Source of the DNA: Synechococcus sp. M16CYN
GTDB lineage: Bacteria; Cyanobacteriota; Cyanobacteriia; PCC-6307; Cyanobiaceae
Length of the DNA stretch: 64,000 nt
Assembly: GCF_040371545.1 (NCBI RefSeq)
Contig: NZ_AP029048.1
Coordinates: forward strand, 558,001 to 622,000
Direction of reading: 5' to 3'
Shown: positions 48,434 through 59,720 of the stretch, piece after piece
How positions within the stretch are numbered: position 1 is the stretch's first letter
Layout: every line of letters begins with the position of its first letter
Position numbers and translations under genes: made by a program
The notes under the pieces: model-generated
The model's input: only the letters and a program-made list of their open reading frames with translations
The model's database searches: none
What the model was told of the DNA's origin: nothing

Positions 48434-48934
48434 TCAGCCGGCATACCAAAAGGCACACCGATGGGCCTGGGGCTCCAAATCCCATCCCTCACGCCGATAA
48501 AAGTCCACCACCCCTGGATCAGCGAACAGGCTTACTCGTTCTGTTCCCATTTGGTTTAAAGCATCAAGAATGTAAGTCATCATCTGTTTACCCAAACCAT
48601 TGCCTTGATAGAGGGGATGGACAGCCACGTCCCAAACAGTAGCCTCAAAGATCCCATCGCCTGTGCAACGAGCGAAACCTACCAATCGCGGCACCCGCGG
48701 GTCATGTCGCCATAAACCCACTTTGAGCAGACTATTATACAAAACCTTTCGAACTCGCCGCATTGGACGGCGGCTCCAACCCACGGCTTCGAGCAAACGT
48801 TCCAATTCGACCAAGTCGAAAGGTTTTGTTTGACTAAATATCAAAGTGAGCTGATCATTCGAGCAAGCACAAAGCCTTGCTGCTTCGCCGTATTGCTGCA
48901 GTAATGATCCCGCAGGTACTTGCAAAGGTGTCAT
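48434..48934 (-). CDS. GNAT acetyltransferase, Ycf52/SNAT-like
   Basis: A 166-residue GCN5-type N-acetyltransferase related to the chloroplast-encoded Ycf52 and the plant plastid acetyltransferases. The acetyl-CoA motif is in VAVHPLYQGNGLGKQMM, and ARCTGDGIFEATVWDV and VDFYRREGWDLEP complete the fold. The substrate is unknown. Its start overlaps the end of the upstream ABC transporter gene by four bases (ATGA), and hisG lies before that, giving a three-gene operon on the minus strand. Confidence 0.85.
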   Translation of the reverse strand: MTPLQVPAGSLLQQYGEAARLCACSNDQLTLIFSQTKPFDLVELERLLEAVGWSRRPMRRVRKVLYNSLLKVGLWRHDPRVPRLVGFARCTGDGIFEATVWDVAVHPLYQGNGLGKQMMTYILDALNQMGTERVSLFADPGVVDFYRREGWDLEPQAHRCAFWYAG

Positions 48935-50709
48935 AATTTGACAAGCCCTCGCTCTTGCAGATCGGCTAATTGAGCGTAGAGACCACCGTTGGCTCGCAGC
49001 TCTACGTGGGTTCCTTGTTCGATTAATTCTCCCCCTTTGAGTACAAGAATTCGATCCGAAGCTTCAACTGTGGCGAGTCGATGTGCAATTACAACAGCCG
49101 TTCTCTTCTGCAGCAACCGATTAAGGTCTCGTTGCAGTGTTGCTTCCGTCGAGGAATCCATGAAAGCCGTTGCTTCATCCATAATCAGCACCGCGGGGTT
49201 GCGAATCGCTACCCGTGCGACGGCTAGTAGTTGGCGTTCACCCGAGGAGAGATTGCCGCCGCGTTCGCGCAACTTTGTTTCGAGCCCCTGCGGTAAGCGA
49301 CTAAGCAGCTCATCGAGTCCGAGATCTGAACAGATTCTTCGTAGTTTTTCATCGCTTACATCGGCATCAAGACGCAGATTGTCTGCCACATTGCCGCTGA
49401 ACAGAAAGGTGTCTTGAAGAACAACCCCCAACTGGCGGCGAAGGTCTGCTATTGGGATCGAACGAATATCACGACCATCAAGAAGAATACGTCCTTTCTG
49501 CGGTTCGTAAAGACGGCAAAGTAATCGGATCACTGTAGATTTACCTGACCCGGTTGGTCCTACAAGGGCCACGTGCTCTCCAGGAGCAATGCGAAAAGAG
49601 AGGTTGCGCAAGATGGGGTCGTTAGGGCGATAAGAAAAGCTGACATTTTCGAAGATTAACTCTCCGGCACTCAAAGCCTTGAGAGGTGTCGCATCACGGG
49701 CTTCAAGGATTTCCAGAGGCTTTTCCATCAATTCGCCAATTCTTTCTACGGCTGTTAGACCTCCTTGTATCTGAGTGAACCGTTCAGCTAGCTGACGCAA
49801 AGGATCAAAAAGACGTTGCACGTAGATGATGAATGTGGTGAGTGTGCCCAATCCCATGACACCGCTAGTGACCATCCAACCACCGACGGTAAGCACTAAG
49901 GTGACAGCAGCGAGGCCATCCCATTCGAGGAAGGCGGAAATGCTGCTATCAAAAAAAATCGTCCTATTCACAGCGCTGCGATAGACCGCACCAGTTCGGG
50001 AAAAGCGTTTGCTGTTTAACTGCTCTCGGCGATACATCTGAACAACCTCAAGCCCCTGGAGATTCTCTTGAAAGTCAGCATTGAGTTGGGACAATTCTTC
50101 CCGAACTTTGTAATTAGTTTTTCGGTACCTGCCCTGAAGCCAAAGCAAAATAAGAGCGACAGGAATTTGAGTAACTAAGAGGAGCAGCCCTAGTCGCCAC
50201 TCGATTAAAAGCATGGTGGTGGCAATCACTGTCAAGCTCACCAAATCGCCAAGCACCCCGACTGCCCCGCTGCCGAACACCTCTGCCAAAGCATCTACAT
50301 CATTGGTGAGCCTGGTCAGAAGCTTGCCAACCGGCATACTGTCGTGAAAGCGAAGTGAAAGCGATAAGGCATGCCGAAATAGATCTTCACGGATGCGAGC
50401 CGTGAGTCGTTGACCCACGGCCTGAATGTTGAACGACTGAACGCCTTGTAAGGCCAGCCGCAATAACACTGAAATCAATAAAAGGCCAATGATCGTATGG
50501 ATCGCATCATTTACCGACAACTCCGATAGCCAAGGTAGACTGGGCTCCCGGCGCAACACACTGATTGCTTGACCGACTAACAATGGTTGGATAGACCCTG
50601 CGAGGGCAACAGGCACCAAAAGAGCGAGGGTGATCAATAGCCGGCGTCGATCTTGAGATAAATAACGGCCTAAGCGTCTAACCCGTTTCCAGTCACCTAT
50701 AGCTTTCAT
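48931..50709 (-). CDS. ABC exporter, fused membrane and ATPase domains (MsbA-like)
   Basis: A 592-residue half-transporter that works as a dimer. The membrane domain (about residues 20-310) has six spans and the ATPase domain the rest: Walker A LVGPTGSGKSTVIRLL, Q-loop LQDTFLFSG, signature NLSSGERQLLAVAR, Walker B VLIMDEATAFMD and switch IAHRLATV. The cargo could be lipid, peptide or drug. It overlaps hisG by one base and GNAT by four. Confidence 0.92.
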   Translation of the reverse strand: MKAIGDWKRVRRLGRYLSQDRRRLLITLALLVPVALAGSIQPLLVGQAISVLRREPSLPWLSELSVNDAIHTIIGLLLISVLLRLALQGVQSFNIQAVGQRLTARIREDLFRHALSLSLRFHDSMPVGKLLTRLTNDVDALAEVFGSGAVGVLGDLVSLTVIATTMLLIEWRLGLLLLVTQIPVALILLWLQGRYRKTNYKVREELSQLNADFQENLQGLEVVQMYRREQLNSKRFSRTGAVYRSAVNRTIFFDSSISAFLEWDGLAAVTLVLTVGGWMVTSGVMGLGTLTTFIIYVQRLFDPLRQLAERFTQIQGGLTAVERIGELMEKPLEILEARDATPLKALSAGELIFENVSFSYRPNDPILRNLSFRIAPGEHVALVGPTGSGKSTVIRLLCRLYEPQKGRILLDGRDIRSIPIADLRRQLGVVLQDTFLFSGNVADNLRLDADVSDEKLRRICSDLGLDELLSRLPQGLETKLRERGGNLSSGERQLLAVARVAIRNPAVLIMDEATAFMDSSTEATLQRDLNRLLQKRTAVVIAHRLATVEASDRILVLKGGELIEQGTHVELRANGGLYAQLADLQERGLVKL

Positions 50710-51359
50710 CAGAACACGACCTCACTCGTTTTAACCGAGCGAATCGAGGTAACGATGTCGAACAAAGCTCCACCATCAAGACGCATCGATAAAGGATGTC
50801 CCACTAGACGAGCAGTTGACTGAAAGAGTTCTTCTATTTCGACCAAGCCGTTGTCACGCAACGTTCGACCGGTAGCCACCAGGTCAACAATCGCTTCCGA
50901 CATACCCGTGATCGGGCCAAGTTCTACAGAACCATTCAGATGAATCAATTCGACGGGAAGATCTAGGGCGTCGAAGTATTCTCTAGCGCAATGAATGAAT
51001 TTGCTGGCAACACGGCAATGCGCCGGGAGATCTGATGCACGGCGGTAACCACTACGGGCCTTTACCGCAACCGACATGCGGCACGCACCGAAACCCAAAT
51101 CCACCAATTGAGCTACAGGCAATTGGTGTTCTTTCAGAACGTCGTATCCCACGACCCCTAGTTGAGCTTGTCCATATGAGACATAGGTGGGCACATCCCC
51201 GTTGCGTACCAGCAGAGCGCGAGCACGTCCGCAGGGTGTCGGGACCATTAGTTGGCGATTGTTTTTATCAAGAACAGCTGAAAAATCAAGATCCGCCGCT
51301 GCAAAACGCGCCACGGAGTATTTCAGAAGCGCACCCTTGGCCAACGCAATGGTGATCAT
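50709..51359 (-). CDS. hisG: ATP phosphoribosyltransferase, short form
   Basis: First enzyme of histidine synthesis. The 216-residue length and lack of the C-terminal regulatory domain mark the short HisG, which needs a HisZ partner; hisZ is not in the window. [16 protein letters not shown] at the start, [19 protein letters not shown] and [25 protein letters not shown], including the PRPP-binding segment, are characteristic. It leads a minus-strand operon with the ABC exporter and GNAT gene and is divergent from gloB. Confidence 0.94.
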   Translation of the reverse strand: MITIALAKGALLKYSVARFAAADLDFSAVLDKNNRQLMVPTPCGRARALLVRNGDVPTYVSYGQAQLGVVGYDVLKEHQLPVAQLVDLGFGACRMSVAVKARSGYRRASDLPAHCRVASKFIHCAREYFDALDLPVELIHLNGSVELGPITGMSEAIVDLVATGRTLRDNGLVEIEELFQSTARLVGHPLSMRLDGGALFDIVTSIRSVKTSEVVF

Positions 51360-51400
51360 AGACCCAGCGTTGATAAAAGCGATCAGTCAGGACTTTAACT

Positions 51401-52150
51401 ATGCACTCTGCCCTTCATGCGCTGCCAGTCTTACAAGACAACGTGGTTTGGATCTGGATTCGAGGTAAGAATGCTGTTGTTGTTGATCCGGCTGTTGCCG
51501 ACCCAGTACAACAGTGGTTGACACAACGTGCATTATGCCTCATTGCGATACTGCAAACGCATCATCACGATGATCACATTGGTGGAACTCCAAAACTCCT
51601 TCAGTATTGGCCGGATGCAGAGGTGATTGCTGCTGCTGCTGATCATTCAAGGATTCCTCTTCAAACCATATCTGTCTCTGATGGCGACACCGTCAACGTT
51701 TTGGGTCGACGTCTCGACGTGATGGATGTGGCAGCACACACTTCTGCTCACATTGCTTTTGTGCTCCAGCGATGTGAGGATCAAGATATCGGTCCTTTGG
51801 TGTTTTGTGGCGACACCCTTTTCGCAGGTGGGTGCGGACGATTGTTTGAAGGTACTCCACAGGACATGCATCAAGCTTTAAGACGGTTGGCGAAGTTGCC
51901 TGATCAAACTCGTGTCTGTTGTGCTCACGAATACACCGAGGCTAATTTGCGCTGGGCTATCGAGCGATGTCCAGAAGACATAGCCATCACCAAGAGGTAT
52001 CTCGAGGTACAAGCGCTACGTCGCCGCGGCAGGCTCAGTCTGCCAAGCAGCATTGGCTTAGAACGGCGCACTAATTTGTTTATGCAAGCCAAGACAGCTG
52101 AGCAACTAGCCGATCTCAGGATCCATAAGGATCGGTGGCATTCAGCCTGA
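51401..52150 (+). CDS. gloB: Hydroxyacylglutathione hydrolase (glyoxalase II)
   Basis: Hydrolyses lactoylglutathione in methylglyoxal detoxification. The 249-residue metallo-beta-lactamase-fold protein has the zinc motif [10 protein letters not shown], a metal His in [10 protein letters not shown], the bridging Asp in [14 protein letters not shown] and the last His in [14 protein letters not shown]. The C-terminal family domain is short but present. Its 3' end overlaps the convergent futC end by 35 bases. Confidence 0.93.
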   Translation: MHSALHALPVLQDNVVWIWIRGKNAVVVDPAVADPVQQWLTQRALCLIAILQTHHHDDHIGGTPKLLQYWPDAEVIAAAADHSRIPLQTISVSDGDTVNVLGRRLDVMDVAAHTSAHIAFVLQRCEDQDIGPLVFCGDTLFAGGCGRLFEGTPQDMHQALRRLAKLPDQTRVCCAHEYTEANLRWAIERCPEDIAITKRYLEVQALRRRGRLSLPSSIGLERRTNLFMQAKTAEQLADLRIHKDRWHSA

Positions 52151-53234
52151 GTCGTTGGGGAAACAAAATGGCGGAGGCGCTCTTTCGGAATCCTAAGCGA
52201 CAACGCATTCCTTGATTGTAATCGTGTTCCAAGGGTTGCGTAACACGCAGTTGTTGGTGGTTTATTCGAACACGGAACTGCCAGCCATGACCGTAAAACT
52301 CACGGCCCACAACACAAGCCTCGGCGTCAGGCTGGGGTTGGAGGCTGATCGCAGTCGGGTCAACAAGAAGACTGGCGTCTTTCCTCCAAGGTTCTAATGA
52401 AAGCCCTGAGGGACTAACAAGACTACCAAGACAACAGTGCAACAAACCATCTTCACCTGGCCAAACAGGTAGCAAATTTCCTTGAAGTACAAAACGGCCC
52501 ACAAAGGGTGTGGCTGGGTTACCGACTAAATCCTGGGGTGTTGTGAATTGGTGCAACACACCATCGCGCATTACAGCAACACGATCACAAATCGCGAGAG
52601 CCTCCTCTGGATCGTGGGTTACAAGAAGACCACTCGTCTCACATATTTGCAATAAAGAAGCAAGCTCACTACGCAAGAGAAGGCTCACCTCCACGTCGAG
52701 GTTAGAGAAAGGCTCATCAAGAAGCACCACCTGAGGTGCTGGAGTCAGTGCACGCGCAAGGGCCAAACGCTGACGCTGTCCACCAGAGAGCTGATGCGGG
52801 TAGCGCTCTTTAAGCTCCTGAAGCTCCAACAAGTCCAACAGCCAAATGGCACGGCTTCTGTCCTGGCCAGGACGCAGGCCAAAACATACATTCTGCCAAG
52901 CGGTGAGATGAGGAAATAACGCATAATCCTGAAATACCACACCAACGCCACGTCTTTCGGGAGGCAGCCAATAGTTGGGGCCAGCCACAGTACGGTGTCG
53001 AAGGTGAATGGATCCTCTACTAGGCCGTTCAAAACCAGCGATCAAGCGGAGTAGCGTGGTTTTTCCACAACCCGATGGGCCTAACAAACCTACAAGTTCG
53101 CCCTTCTTGATTTGAAGGTCTATCCCACGCAAAATCCAGTCATCAGAAGGCTTCCCGTAACGATGCCAAAGGCCCCGAAGTTCAACTAGTCCCAGGGTCC
53201 TTTCCAAAGACGAAACGCGATGATCTAACTCCAT
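52116..53234 (-). CDS. futC: Iron(III) ABC transporter ATPase (FutC/FbpC type)
   Basis: ATP-binding subunit, 372 residues, with Walker [19 protein letters not shown]-loop [11 protein letters not shown], signature [17 protein letters not shown] and Walker [14 protein letters not shown] regulatory TOBE-like C-terminal domain follows from about residue 240. The subgroup is typical of iron(III) importers in this group, but membrane and binding subunits are not adjacent, so the substrate is inferred. It overlaps gloB convergently and its start lies 17 bases from divergent ridA. Confidence 0.82.
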   Translation of the reverse strand: MELDHRVSSLERTLGLVELRGLWHRYGKPSDDWILRGIDLQIKKGELVGLLGPSGCGKTTLLRLIAGFERPSRGSIHLRHRTVAGPNYWLPPERRGVGVVFQDYALFPHLTAWQNVCFGLRPGQDRSRAIWLLDLLELQELKERYPHQLSGGQRQRLALARALTPAPQVVLLDEPFSNLDVEVSLLLRSELASLLQICETSGLLVTHDPEEALAICDRVAVMRDGVLHQFTTPQDLVGNPATPFVGRFVLQGNLLPVWPGEDGLLHCCLGSLVSPSGLSLEPWRKDASLLVDPTAISLQPQPDAEACVVGREFYGHGWQFRVRINHQQLRVTQPLEHDYNQGMRCRLGFRKSASAILFPQRLRLNATDPYGS

Positions 53235-53251
53235 TATTCTGTGTTTTCGTC

Positions 53252-53650
53252 ATGCCAAACCAAGAAGCTCAGGCCATCACTGCATCAGCGGCACCTAGAC
53301 CTATTGGGCCTTACAGCCAGGCCGTATTAGCTGACGGTTGGCTCTATTGCTCTGGTCAAATATCGCTTGAACCAAGCACAGGAAAAATGGTTGGCAACGG
53401 TGATGTAGGTGCCGAGACCCATCAGGTTTTTAAAAATCTTGTGGCTGTGTTAACTGAGGCAGGAGCATCTCTGAAACAAGTCGTACGGACGACAGTATTT
53501 CTAGTTGATTTAGCTGATTTTAGGATTGTGAACGAGATTTATGCGGATATGTTCAAAGTGGGAGTCAGTCCGGCCCGTGCTTGCGTTCAGGTCGCTGCCT
53601 TACCAAATGGGGCTAAAGTGGAGATTGATTGCGTCGCTTGGTTGGGATAA
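53252..53650 (+). CDS. ridA: RidA family enamine/imine deaminase
   Basis: Removes reactive 2-aminoacrylate and similar intermediates made by PLP enzymes. The 132-residue protein matches the family throughout: PRPIGPYSQAVLADGWLYCSGQI near the start, then TEAGASLKQVVRTTVFL and the active-site Arg and Glu in SPARACVQVAALPNGAKVEIDCVA. It starts 17 bases from futC on the other strand. It is the last gene before the AT-rich region. Confidence 0.95.
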   Translation: MPNQEAQAITASAAPRPIGPYSQAVLADGWLYCSGQISLEPSTGKMVGNGDVGAETHQVFKNLVAVLTEAGASLKQVVRTTVFLVDLADFRIVNEIYADMFKVGVSPARACVQVAALPNGAKVEIDCVAWLG

Positions 53651-54277
53651 ATTACTGAACACTTCATTTGGGGCCACCTATTAAAAGCAGGGAATTTAGA
53701 TTGCTTAACAATATGAAAACTCTCCTGTAAGCTCTATGAAAAGATAGAAATCTTGCGGCAACCACAATTTGAACTTAATGGTTAGGGAAAACCACACTAA
53801 ATATGCTCAAGAATGCTAGTAAGATTAATTTTCATTTTAGTATCACTTCAGAGTACAAATCCGAAGCAGACAATCTGATTATTAAGAGTTTTAGAATTCG
53901 TCAATATAAGTTGTTATTTTTTTTAATTTTTAGATCAATAATAAATAGCCTCAAGTATACATTATTTTATCATTATCAGACTCAAGTGATTTAAGCAAAC
54001 ATAAATATATGTTAAATGACATAAGCACCAAATCGTCAAGACTCACAAATATTGCTGATTTTTCATAAAATTTGGTTAGATTAAGATACGTAAAATTTTT
54101 ACAGTTAAAATCTTGTATTCAATTGTAGAATATTTATAGCCTGAAGTAGTGTTGCCAAAAATTAGTAAAGTATGCATAGTTTTATAACGAGAAAACAAGA
54201 AAAAGCTTAAGATAAATCTATTAAGAATAATAAGAGGTTAACTACCATATATATCTAGACTAAACTAGTAAAAAACA
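53651..54277. other. AT-rich gap after ridA
   Basis: About 630 bases, with base composition falling steeply. A 63-codon frame (53803-53994) has low-complexity content and is not supported. No RNA gene seen. Confidence 0.5.
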
Positions 54278-54505
54278 ATGTCAGATTCTACAAAGTTTGA
54301 TTCAGCCATTAGATTTGCGATTACTACAGGAAAGATACAATCAGCAAAGGATATTGATCTTGCAAAGAGTACAGATGGGGTTGACTCCGTCATTTTAAGA
54401 AATTTACAGGGAGTTACTGTGGCGAGTATTTCTAAAAGGGTTTTAAGAGAACGTGCTGAAGACGAGACTGTAGCCAAATTAAAAAGGTTAAAGCAGGTAG
54501 AATAA
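54278..54505 (+). CDS. Small protein of unknown function, 75 aa
   Basis: Begins MSDSTKFDSAIRFAITTGKI and continues KDIDLAKSTDGVDSVILRNL, ending in a charged helix (ERAEDETVAKLKRLKQVE). It has no membrane segment or signal. Its sequence is varied and ordered, in contrast to the low-complexity frames of the DNA around it, which supports it as a real gene. Family unknown to me. Confidence 0.6.
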   Translation: MSDSTKFDSAIRFAITTGKIQSAKDIDLAKSTDGVDSVILRNLQGVTVASISKRVLRERAEDETVAKLKRLKQVE

Positions 54506-55472
54506 TAAGATATTTATACTAAGAGTAATCGATTCAATACATATATTTTGCGAATCTTTAAAATACCAGAATCTTTAATACATAAAATAATGAGATTAGA
54601 TAACAAAACTAATTTGTATAGCTTAATTATATAATAAATTATGTATCATCTGGATTAGAAGAATTTGGTGTGTAAAAATTAATTTAGCCCTAAAATAAGT
54701 AGTAATATTTAGTACACAATAATAAGTTGTTTACTTAAGCTTATTAACTCATAGATGACCTTATAAAATCTAATAATATTCAGTTTATCTATAAGAAAAA
54801 TAATTTATCACAAGGACTATCGACAATTTAATATATTCTTTAAAGTTAAGAATAACTTGTGCTAATAAAAAATAAATATTTGATGGCTATATAATACTTT
54901 ATTGAAGTGATTAAAATTTAGTTTCTAATTATTAAATGAAATTTTTAAAAAAATATTTTTCGCTGCATTTAGGTATGAGTATTTGATTCCTCTAAATCTT
55001 TAGCTATCATAAATTACTTTTATAGCTGTTAATTTTTAATATCTTAAAACTAAAAGGCTAAATAAATTATGTCAACTAGAAAACTATAATATTCATGTTT
55101 TTTACAGTTTCCTTATTTAAATTATTACTATATATTTTTCTATACTCAAAAGTTAACTTTATATAATGTAACTATTAGATTAGTCAGAAAAAAGTCAGTA
55201 TGGTTATACTGATTAATATTTGATCTAAATAAAGTAATCACTAGCTAAGATGAAGCCTGAGTAACTAAAAAATTTATTAGTAGTAGCTTAATGTAACAGA
55301 AAGTAACATTTTTTAATTAAATACTTTTAAAGCATTATTATGCTATAATTCAAATATAATACATAAGAAAAAGAATAAAAATAATATTTACTAATAAACA
55401 AGCCTCGATTAATAGAAAGTATTAAACTTTTATTTAAAGATGGATACAGATAAAGAAGGGTCATATTTACAA
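54506..55472. other. AT-rich gap before selO
   Basis: About 970 bases with no supported gene, RNA or repeat. The composition matches the region beyond selO. Confidence 0.6.
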
Positions 55473-57173
55473 TTAGGATGAACAACTATAATGAGATATT
55501 CCACCAATACTAAATACTGATTCTGGCTTTAAAAGGTAATACTTATTTTCAATAGTTTTTGACTGTTCATCATAAGGATGACTAAGAACATTATGAATTT
55601 CTCTGATTAACTTATAGTCACCCTGAGTTGCTTGTTCATAGGCAGGAACAACGAGCCATTCTCTCCAAGTATATTTGGGATTAGTTTGTTTCATCTGTTG
55701 GCTAATTTCGTATATATTTCGTTTGGATGTAACGACTTTATACCAATCATTCAACCAAGATAGCCATTGATTTTCAAGTGTTTTAGGTAACGAGTCGTAA
55801 AAACTCTTTTTTAGTCCTGATAAATTGCGGGGTAAGTTTGATAACTCACGGAAAAAGATCGTGTAATCTACTCTAGAGTAACTTAAGAGCTGTAATAACC
55901 TTTGACAAAGCTGATGATCGTATCTAACTAAACCTAGCTTAGAGGTCCACACTGCTTGAATTTTTAATCGCATTGTTTGTTTAAATTGTTGACGACTCTG
56001 ATCAAATCTTTGTAGAGCATCAGCATCATCTAAAAGTAATATTCTTAAAGACTTCCAAAACATATTAAAATTGGCTTCTGCAGCAACAGGTTGATTAAAA
56101 AAGGAGAAATGTCTACCACCACTAATCCAAGGCTGAAAATTAGGATCAAAAAGCTCACAGAACCCGAATGGTCCATAGTCCAGTGTGAAGCCGCCTACAG
56201 TGCAATTGTCACTATTAAAGTTACCTTGGCAGAAACCAACACGTAACCAATTGGCAACTAAAGATGTAAGGCGATCTTGGAAAAGAAAAGATAATTCTAC
56301 CAATTGATTTGTAAAAGATAAGGTTAAATCAATACTGTTTTTATACTCTCTATCAATTAAATGCGATACAATCATGTTCAACTCTTCCATAGCTCTTGGA
56401 TGCGCACGGTTATAGGCCCGACGTGCAAATAGTTCTAACTGTCCAACGCGTAAGAAAGATGAAGCAACACGCGTTGTGATAGAAACGGGATTTTCAGTTA
56501 CGATGTCTGGTTCGTGTGATGTGGAGTGTTCTGAGTACCAAGGCCTCATTACCATTTGAGATCGGGAAACAAATAGAGTTAAGGATCGTGTTGTTGGAAT
56601 ACCAAGAGCGTACATAAACTCCTGAGCTAAGAATTCGCGCACGCTGGAGCGCAACACAGCACGTCCATCCCCACCGCGGCAATAAGGTGTTGGGCCGCTG
56701 CCCTTCAATTGCATTTCCCAACGCTTGCCATTTAATAAACCTTCAAAAACTGATATGGCACGACCATCACCATATCCATTGCCAGTGCCAAAAGGACATT
56801 GTCGAATATATTCGGTTCCATAAATTGAGAGGGCATAACCGGTTGCCCAGCCAAATGGACATTTAACATCGGCAGAAGATAGATCACCAGAAAACATTTT
56901 GATGAAATCTTGATCTTTCACTAAAGAATCGCTGAGACCAATTTCATCAAAGAATCTTTGACTATGAATTACGTAATCAGCATCTTTCAGCGGAGTAGGT
57001 TTGACAGGGACAAAATGACCAGAAAAAACCTGACGTGCACTATGATCATTACCATTCTGAGTAGAATCTGGATCAGCATTCAGATAGTTTATTAATGAAT
57101 AATCAGCACATTGCAGAAATTCATTAAAACTAGTAATGGAATGATTCAGAGAATTTTTAGATTGAGGTGACAT
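55473..57173 (-). CDS. selO: Protein adenylyltransferase SelO (YdiU/UPF0061)
   Basis: Pseudokinase-fold enzyme that transfers AMP to proteins, linked to redox stress. The 566-residue protein is complete. The nucleotide-binding core shows LKGSGPTPYCRGGDGRAVLR and FCQGNFNSDNCTVGGFTLDYGPFGF; the Asn-Ser-Asp-Asn and Leu-Asp-Tyr-Gly segments supply the metal and catalytic residues. The C-terminus ends SYSCSS, matching the conserved redox Cys near the end of bacterial SelO. It is isolated: 970 empty bases on one side and more than 3 kb on the other. Its codon use is AT-biased compared with genes before 53.6 kb. Confidence 0.95.
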   Translation of the reverse strand: MSPQSKNSLNHSITSFNEFLQCADYSLINYLNADPDSTQNGNDHSARQVFSGHFVPVKPTPLKDADYVIHSQRFFDEIGLSDSLVKDQDFIKMFSGDLSSADVKCPFGWATGYALSIYGTEYIRQCPFGTGNGYGDGRAISVFEGLLNGKRWEMQLKGSGPTPYCRGGDGRAVLRSSVREFLAQEFMYALGIPTTRSLTLFVSRSQMVMRPWYSEHSTSHEPDIVTENPVSITTRVASSFLRVGQLELFARRAYNRAHPRAMEELNMIVSHLIDREYKNSIDLTLSFTNQLVELSFLFQDRLTSLVANWLRVGFCQGNFNSDNCTVGGFTLDYGPFGFCELFDPNFQPWISGGRHFSFFNQPVAAEANFNMFWKSLRILLLDDADALQRFDQSRQQFKQTMRLKIQAVWTSKLGLVRYDHQLCQRLLQLLSYSRVDYTIFFRELSNLPRNLSGLKKSFYDSLPKTLENQWLSWLNDWYKVVTSKRNIYEISQQMKQTNPKYTWREWLVVPAYEQATQGDYKLIREIHNVLSHPYDEQSKTIENKYYLLKPESVFSIGGISHYSCSS

Positions 57174-58692
57174 ACTTGGCGACTATGATTAGCAAGATTT
57201 AATTACATTATATATTATACAATAAATCCTTTTACAATCAAGATGGCCAAAGTACTAAGTAAGCTGTTAATATATAAAGTTAGATTATTCACTAATCTTT
57301 AGTTAATATTAATATTTTATAAGTACTTATAAACTTTACTAAAAACTTAAAAGAATTAGGCATTTATATATAGATAAAAAAGTAAACTTTAAAACCAATA
57401 GTATGTCTTTATGTTAGTCAAAGTTCAAGTACACAACAATTTTATCTTGTAATATATTAATTAATTGGTTTATATAAATGTTATATAAATAACTAATAAG
57501 AATATAAATGTATTGACTATAATAAAAGTTTCTACGTATATCTATTCCTTAACTTATACGAGTATAATAAAAGCCCACAGAAGACTATAAAAAATAACAT
57601 TACTATAATCTAGATTTAGATTATTAATAAAATTAAAAGATTAAAATAAAGTAATTAAATTGATAATAAATTAATTGTTAATCATATAAAAATTTTTTAT
57701 TCTTAGTCAAGTAAAATATATTTAATTATTTAGCGACTAACAAAATCTTTAGTTACCTAAATTATAAGAATTGCTTAATAATAATTGATAATTAAATGTA
57801 AATTCAAATTCTAAGTTAAAAAACATGCTGACTATATTGTGATAAATAACTTAATAATTGAGTTTTAATTATGGTTAACAACTATTTAAGTAATAAAATA
57901 TTTACTTTTGATATTCGGAATTTGACTTATTGAGTTTATTTAATATTTTTAATTTTTAATTCTTGAGAAATTTTAAATTTATTGGTTTAAAAAATACAAC
58001 GTTTACAACAACAACAAAGTATATTTACTATCCTGGTATTTTTTAATAAAATATTTATAATGTTAATCTAGTCATTAATATTAAGAAAACTAATATTAAA
58101 ATAATGAGGGACAAAAGCTTATTAAATAGACTATAAATTTATAAATCGAAAACATTAATTTACCAACATATTAGTTATCTTATGCGAAGTTATGATACTA
58201 GGAAGAATAAAATTACTAAGCTCAAAAAATAAAAAATATTTTATTGATATTGATTGTAAGTTGGGTAATTAAAAAGCTATTAATTTTTTTGCCTTAAAAT
58301 AAAGGTAATTATTATAAACTAACTTTTATGTAAATATTTTATTAAGAAAAAGACTTAAATGGGTAAGATATACAGCTTTAAATCTAAAGATTAGCACAAT
58401 TCCACTATTTTTAGCTGTTGCATTAATTAAAATAATGATTAAAATTAGAATAAGAAAATAAACTATTACACTAGTTATTTTGTGCAATAAATATCTGTTA
58501 AGTTGGTTTTATAGAAAATCACTGCAAATTTGTTGCTTTATATATGAAAATAAATAAGATGTATTTACTTTTAGCTCTAAATATTTCTCTTAATAGCTTA
58601 GATAACTATTAGAATTGACATTAAAATTTTATTAGATTAAACAAGCTAAAACTCGCGTATAGTATTTTATATTACTTAGGAAGATAATCTAA

Positions 58693-58731
58693 TTTAAAAT
58701 AATTTAATTTTATGAATTAAATTATTTTAAA
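58693..58731. repeat. 17-bp perfect AT-only inverted repeat
   Basis: TTTAAAATAATTTAATT pairs exactly with 58715-58731 across the five-base spacer TTATG. The arm length and spacer are the same as those of the tamB hairpin, though the sequence differs. Confidence 0.95.
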
Positions 58732-59686
58732 CATAAACAGAGGTAAGTAGTAAATATTTATTGGTTTCTAAAAATTTTTATAGTCTGTTTTAGCTAGTGC
58801 TTAGTTTAAAAAATGGTTTTTATATCTGTCAAGCTTTTATTTATTAGCTTATCAGTTTAATAATCTTGAAGTGATGGCTCATTCTGGTTAAGCCTAAACC
58901 TTTTAAATTAGATAAAAATATATTAATAAATATTTAGCTTTGTGTTCTAGTTTAACAGATATATTTTATAAGAATAATTTAAATAATTTATATATTATTC
59001 TCACAATATCTTATTATATTTGAGATATCTATTAAGCTTTATAATCTGAATATTATTACTAAGATAATAGCAGTTGCTAATATTATTTTAAACTAGATTT
59101 ATGTTTGCATTAAGACTTATAATTCAGGACAAAGTTTTAATTTTATTAGTTTCTTTAAAGCTTTAAGCAGTATTCTTATTACATAAAGTTAATTACCGCA
59201 CAATAAAACCTAAGTAATACCCTAAAATCCAGATTATTTGCAATTGTAATACTCATATAAAGAGATACTTTCAGAAGAAAGGTTATCATATCTTAAAAAA
59301 TCGTAAACAAATGCTATAGATTACGATATCTCAAATTTGCACTTTTCCTATTATTATAAAAATTTTTATTTTTAATAGTGAATCTATTTTCTAGAAATAA
59401 TCAAATTACAAATATGAATACAAAGTAAAAACTTAGTTAAAGAATTATTTCTATGACACGCTTAAGCTAATAAAATCTGATTATTATATTTAATAATGTA
59501 ACTTATTTTATTAAAGATTAAGAATTAATGCTGTAAATAAGGAACTTAGAATTTACAAAACAAATATTTAGTTAGCAGATCAATAAATAAAATTTCGACA
59601 ATTAGAGCTTATATAATGTCCGTAATCATTTAGTAATTTTTGATTATGAGAAGAGTATTTACAAAAAATCAAATAAATAATTAGTG

Positions 59687-59720
59687 CTAGTTAATTAATA
59701 TTATAAGCTTAATTAACTAG
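59687..59720. repeat. 12-bp perfect inverted repeat
   Basis: CTAGTTAATTAA pairs exactly with 59709-59720 across a 10-base spacer. It is AT-rich and could be chance in such DNA. Confidence 0.9.

Noticed and set aside
53803-53994. 63-codon frame after ridA
   Set aside because: Composition (Phe, Ile, Lys, Asn, Tyr) is what random AT-rich DNA gives; no ribosome site.
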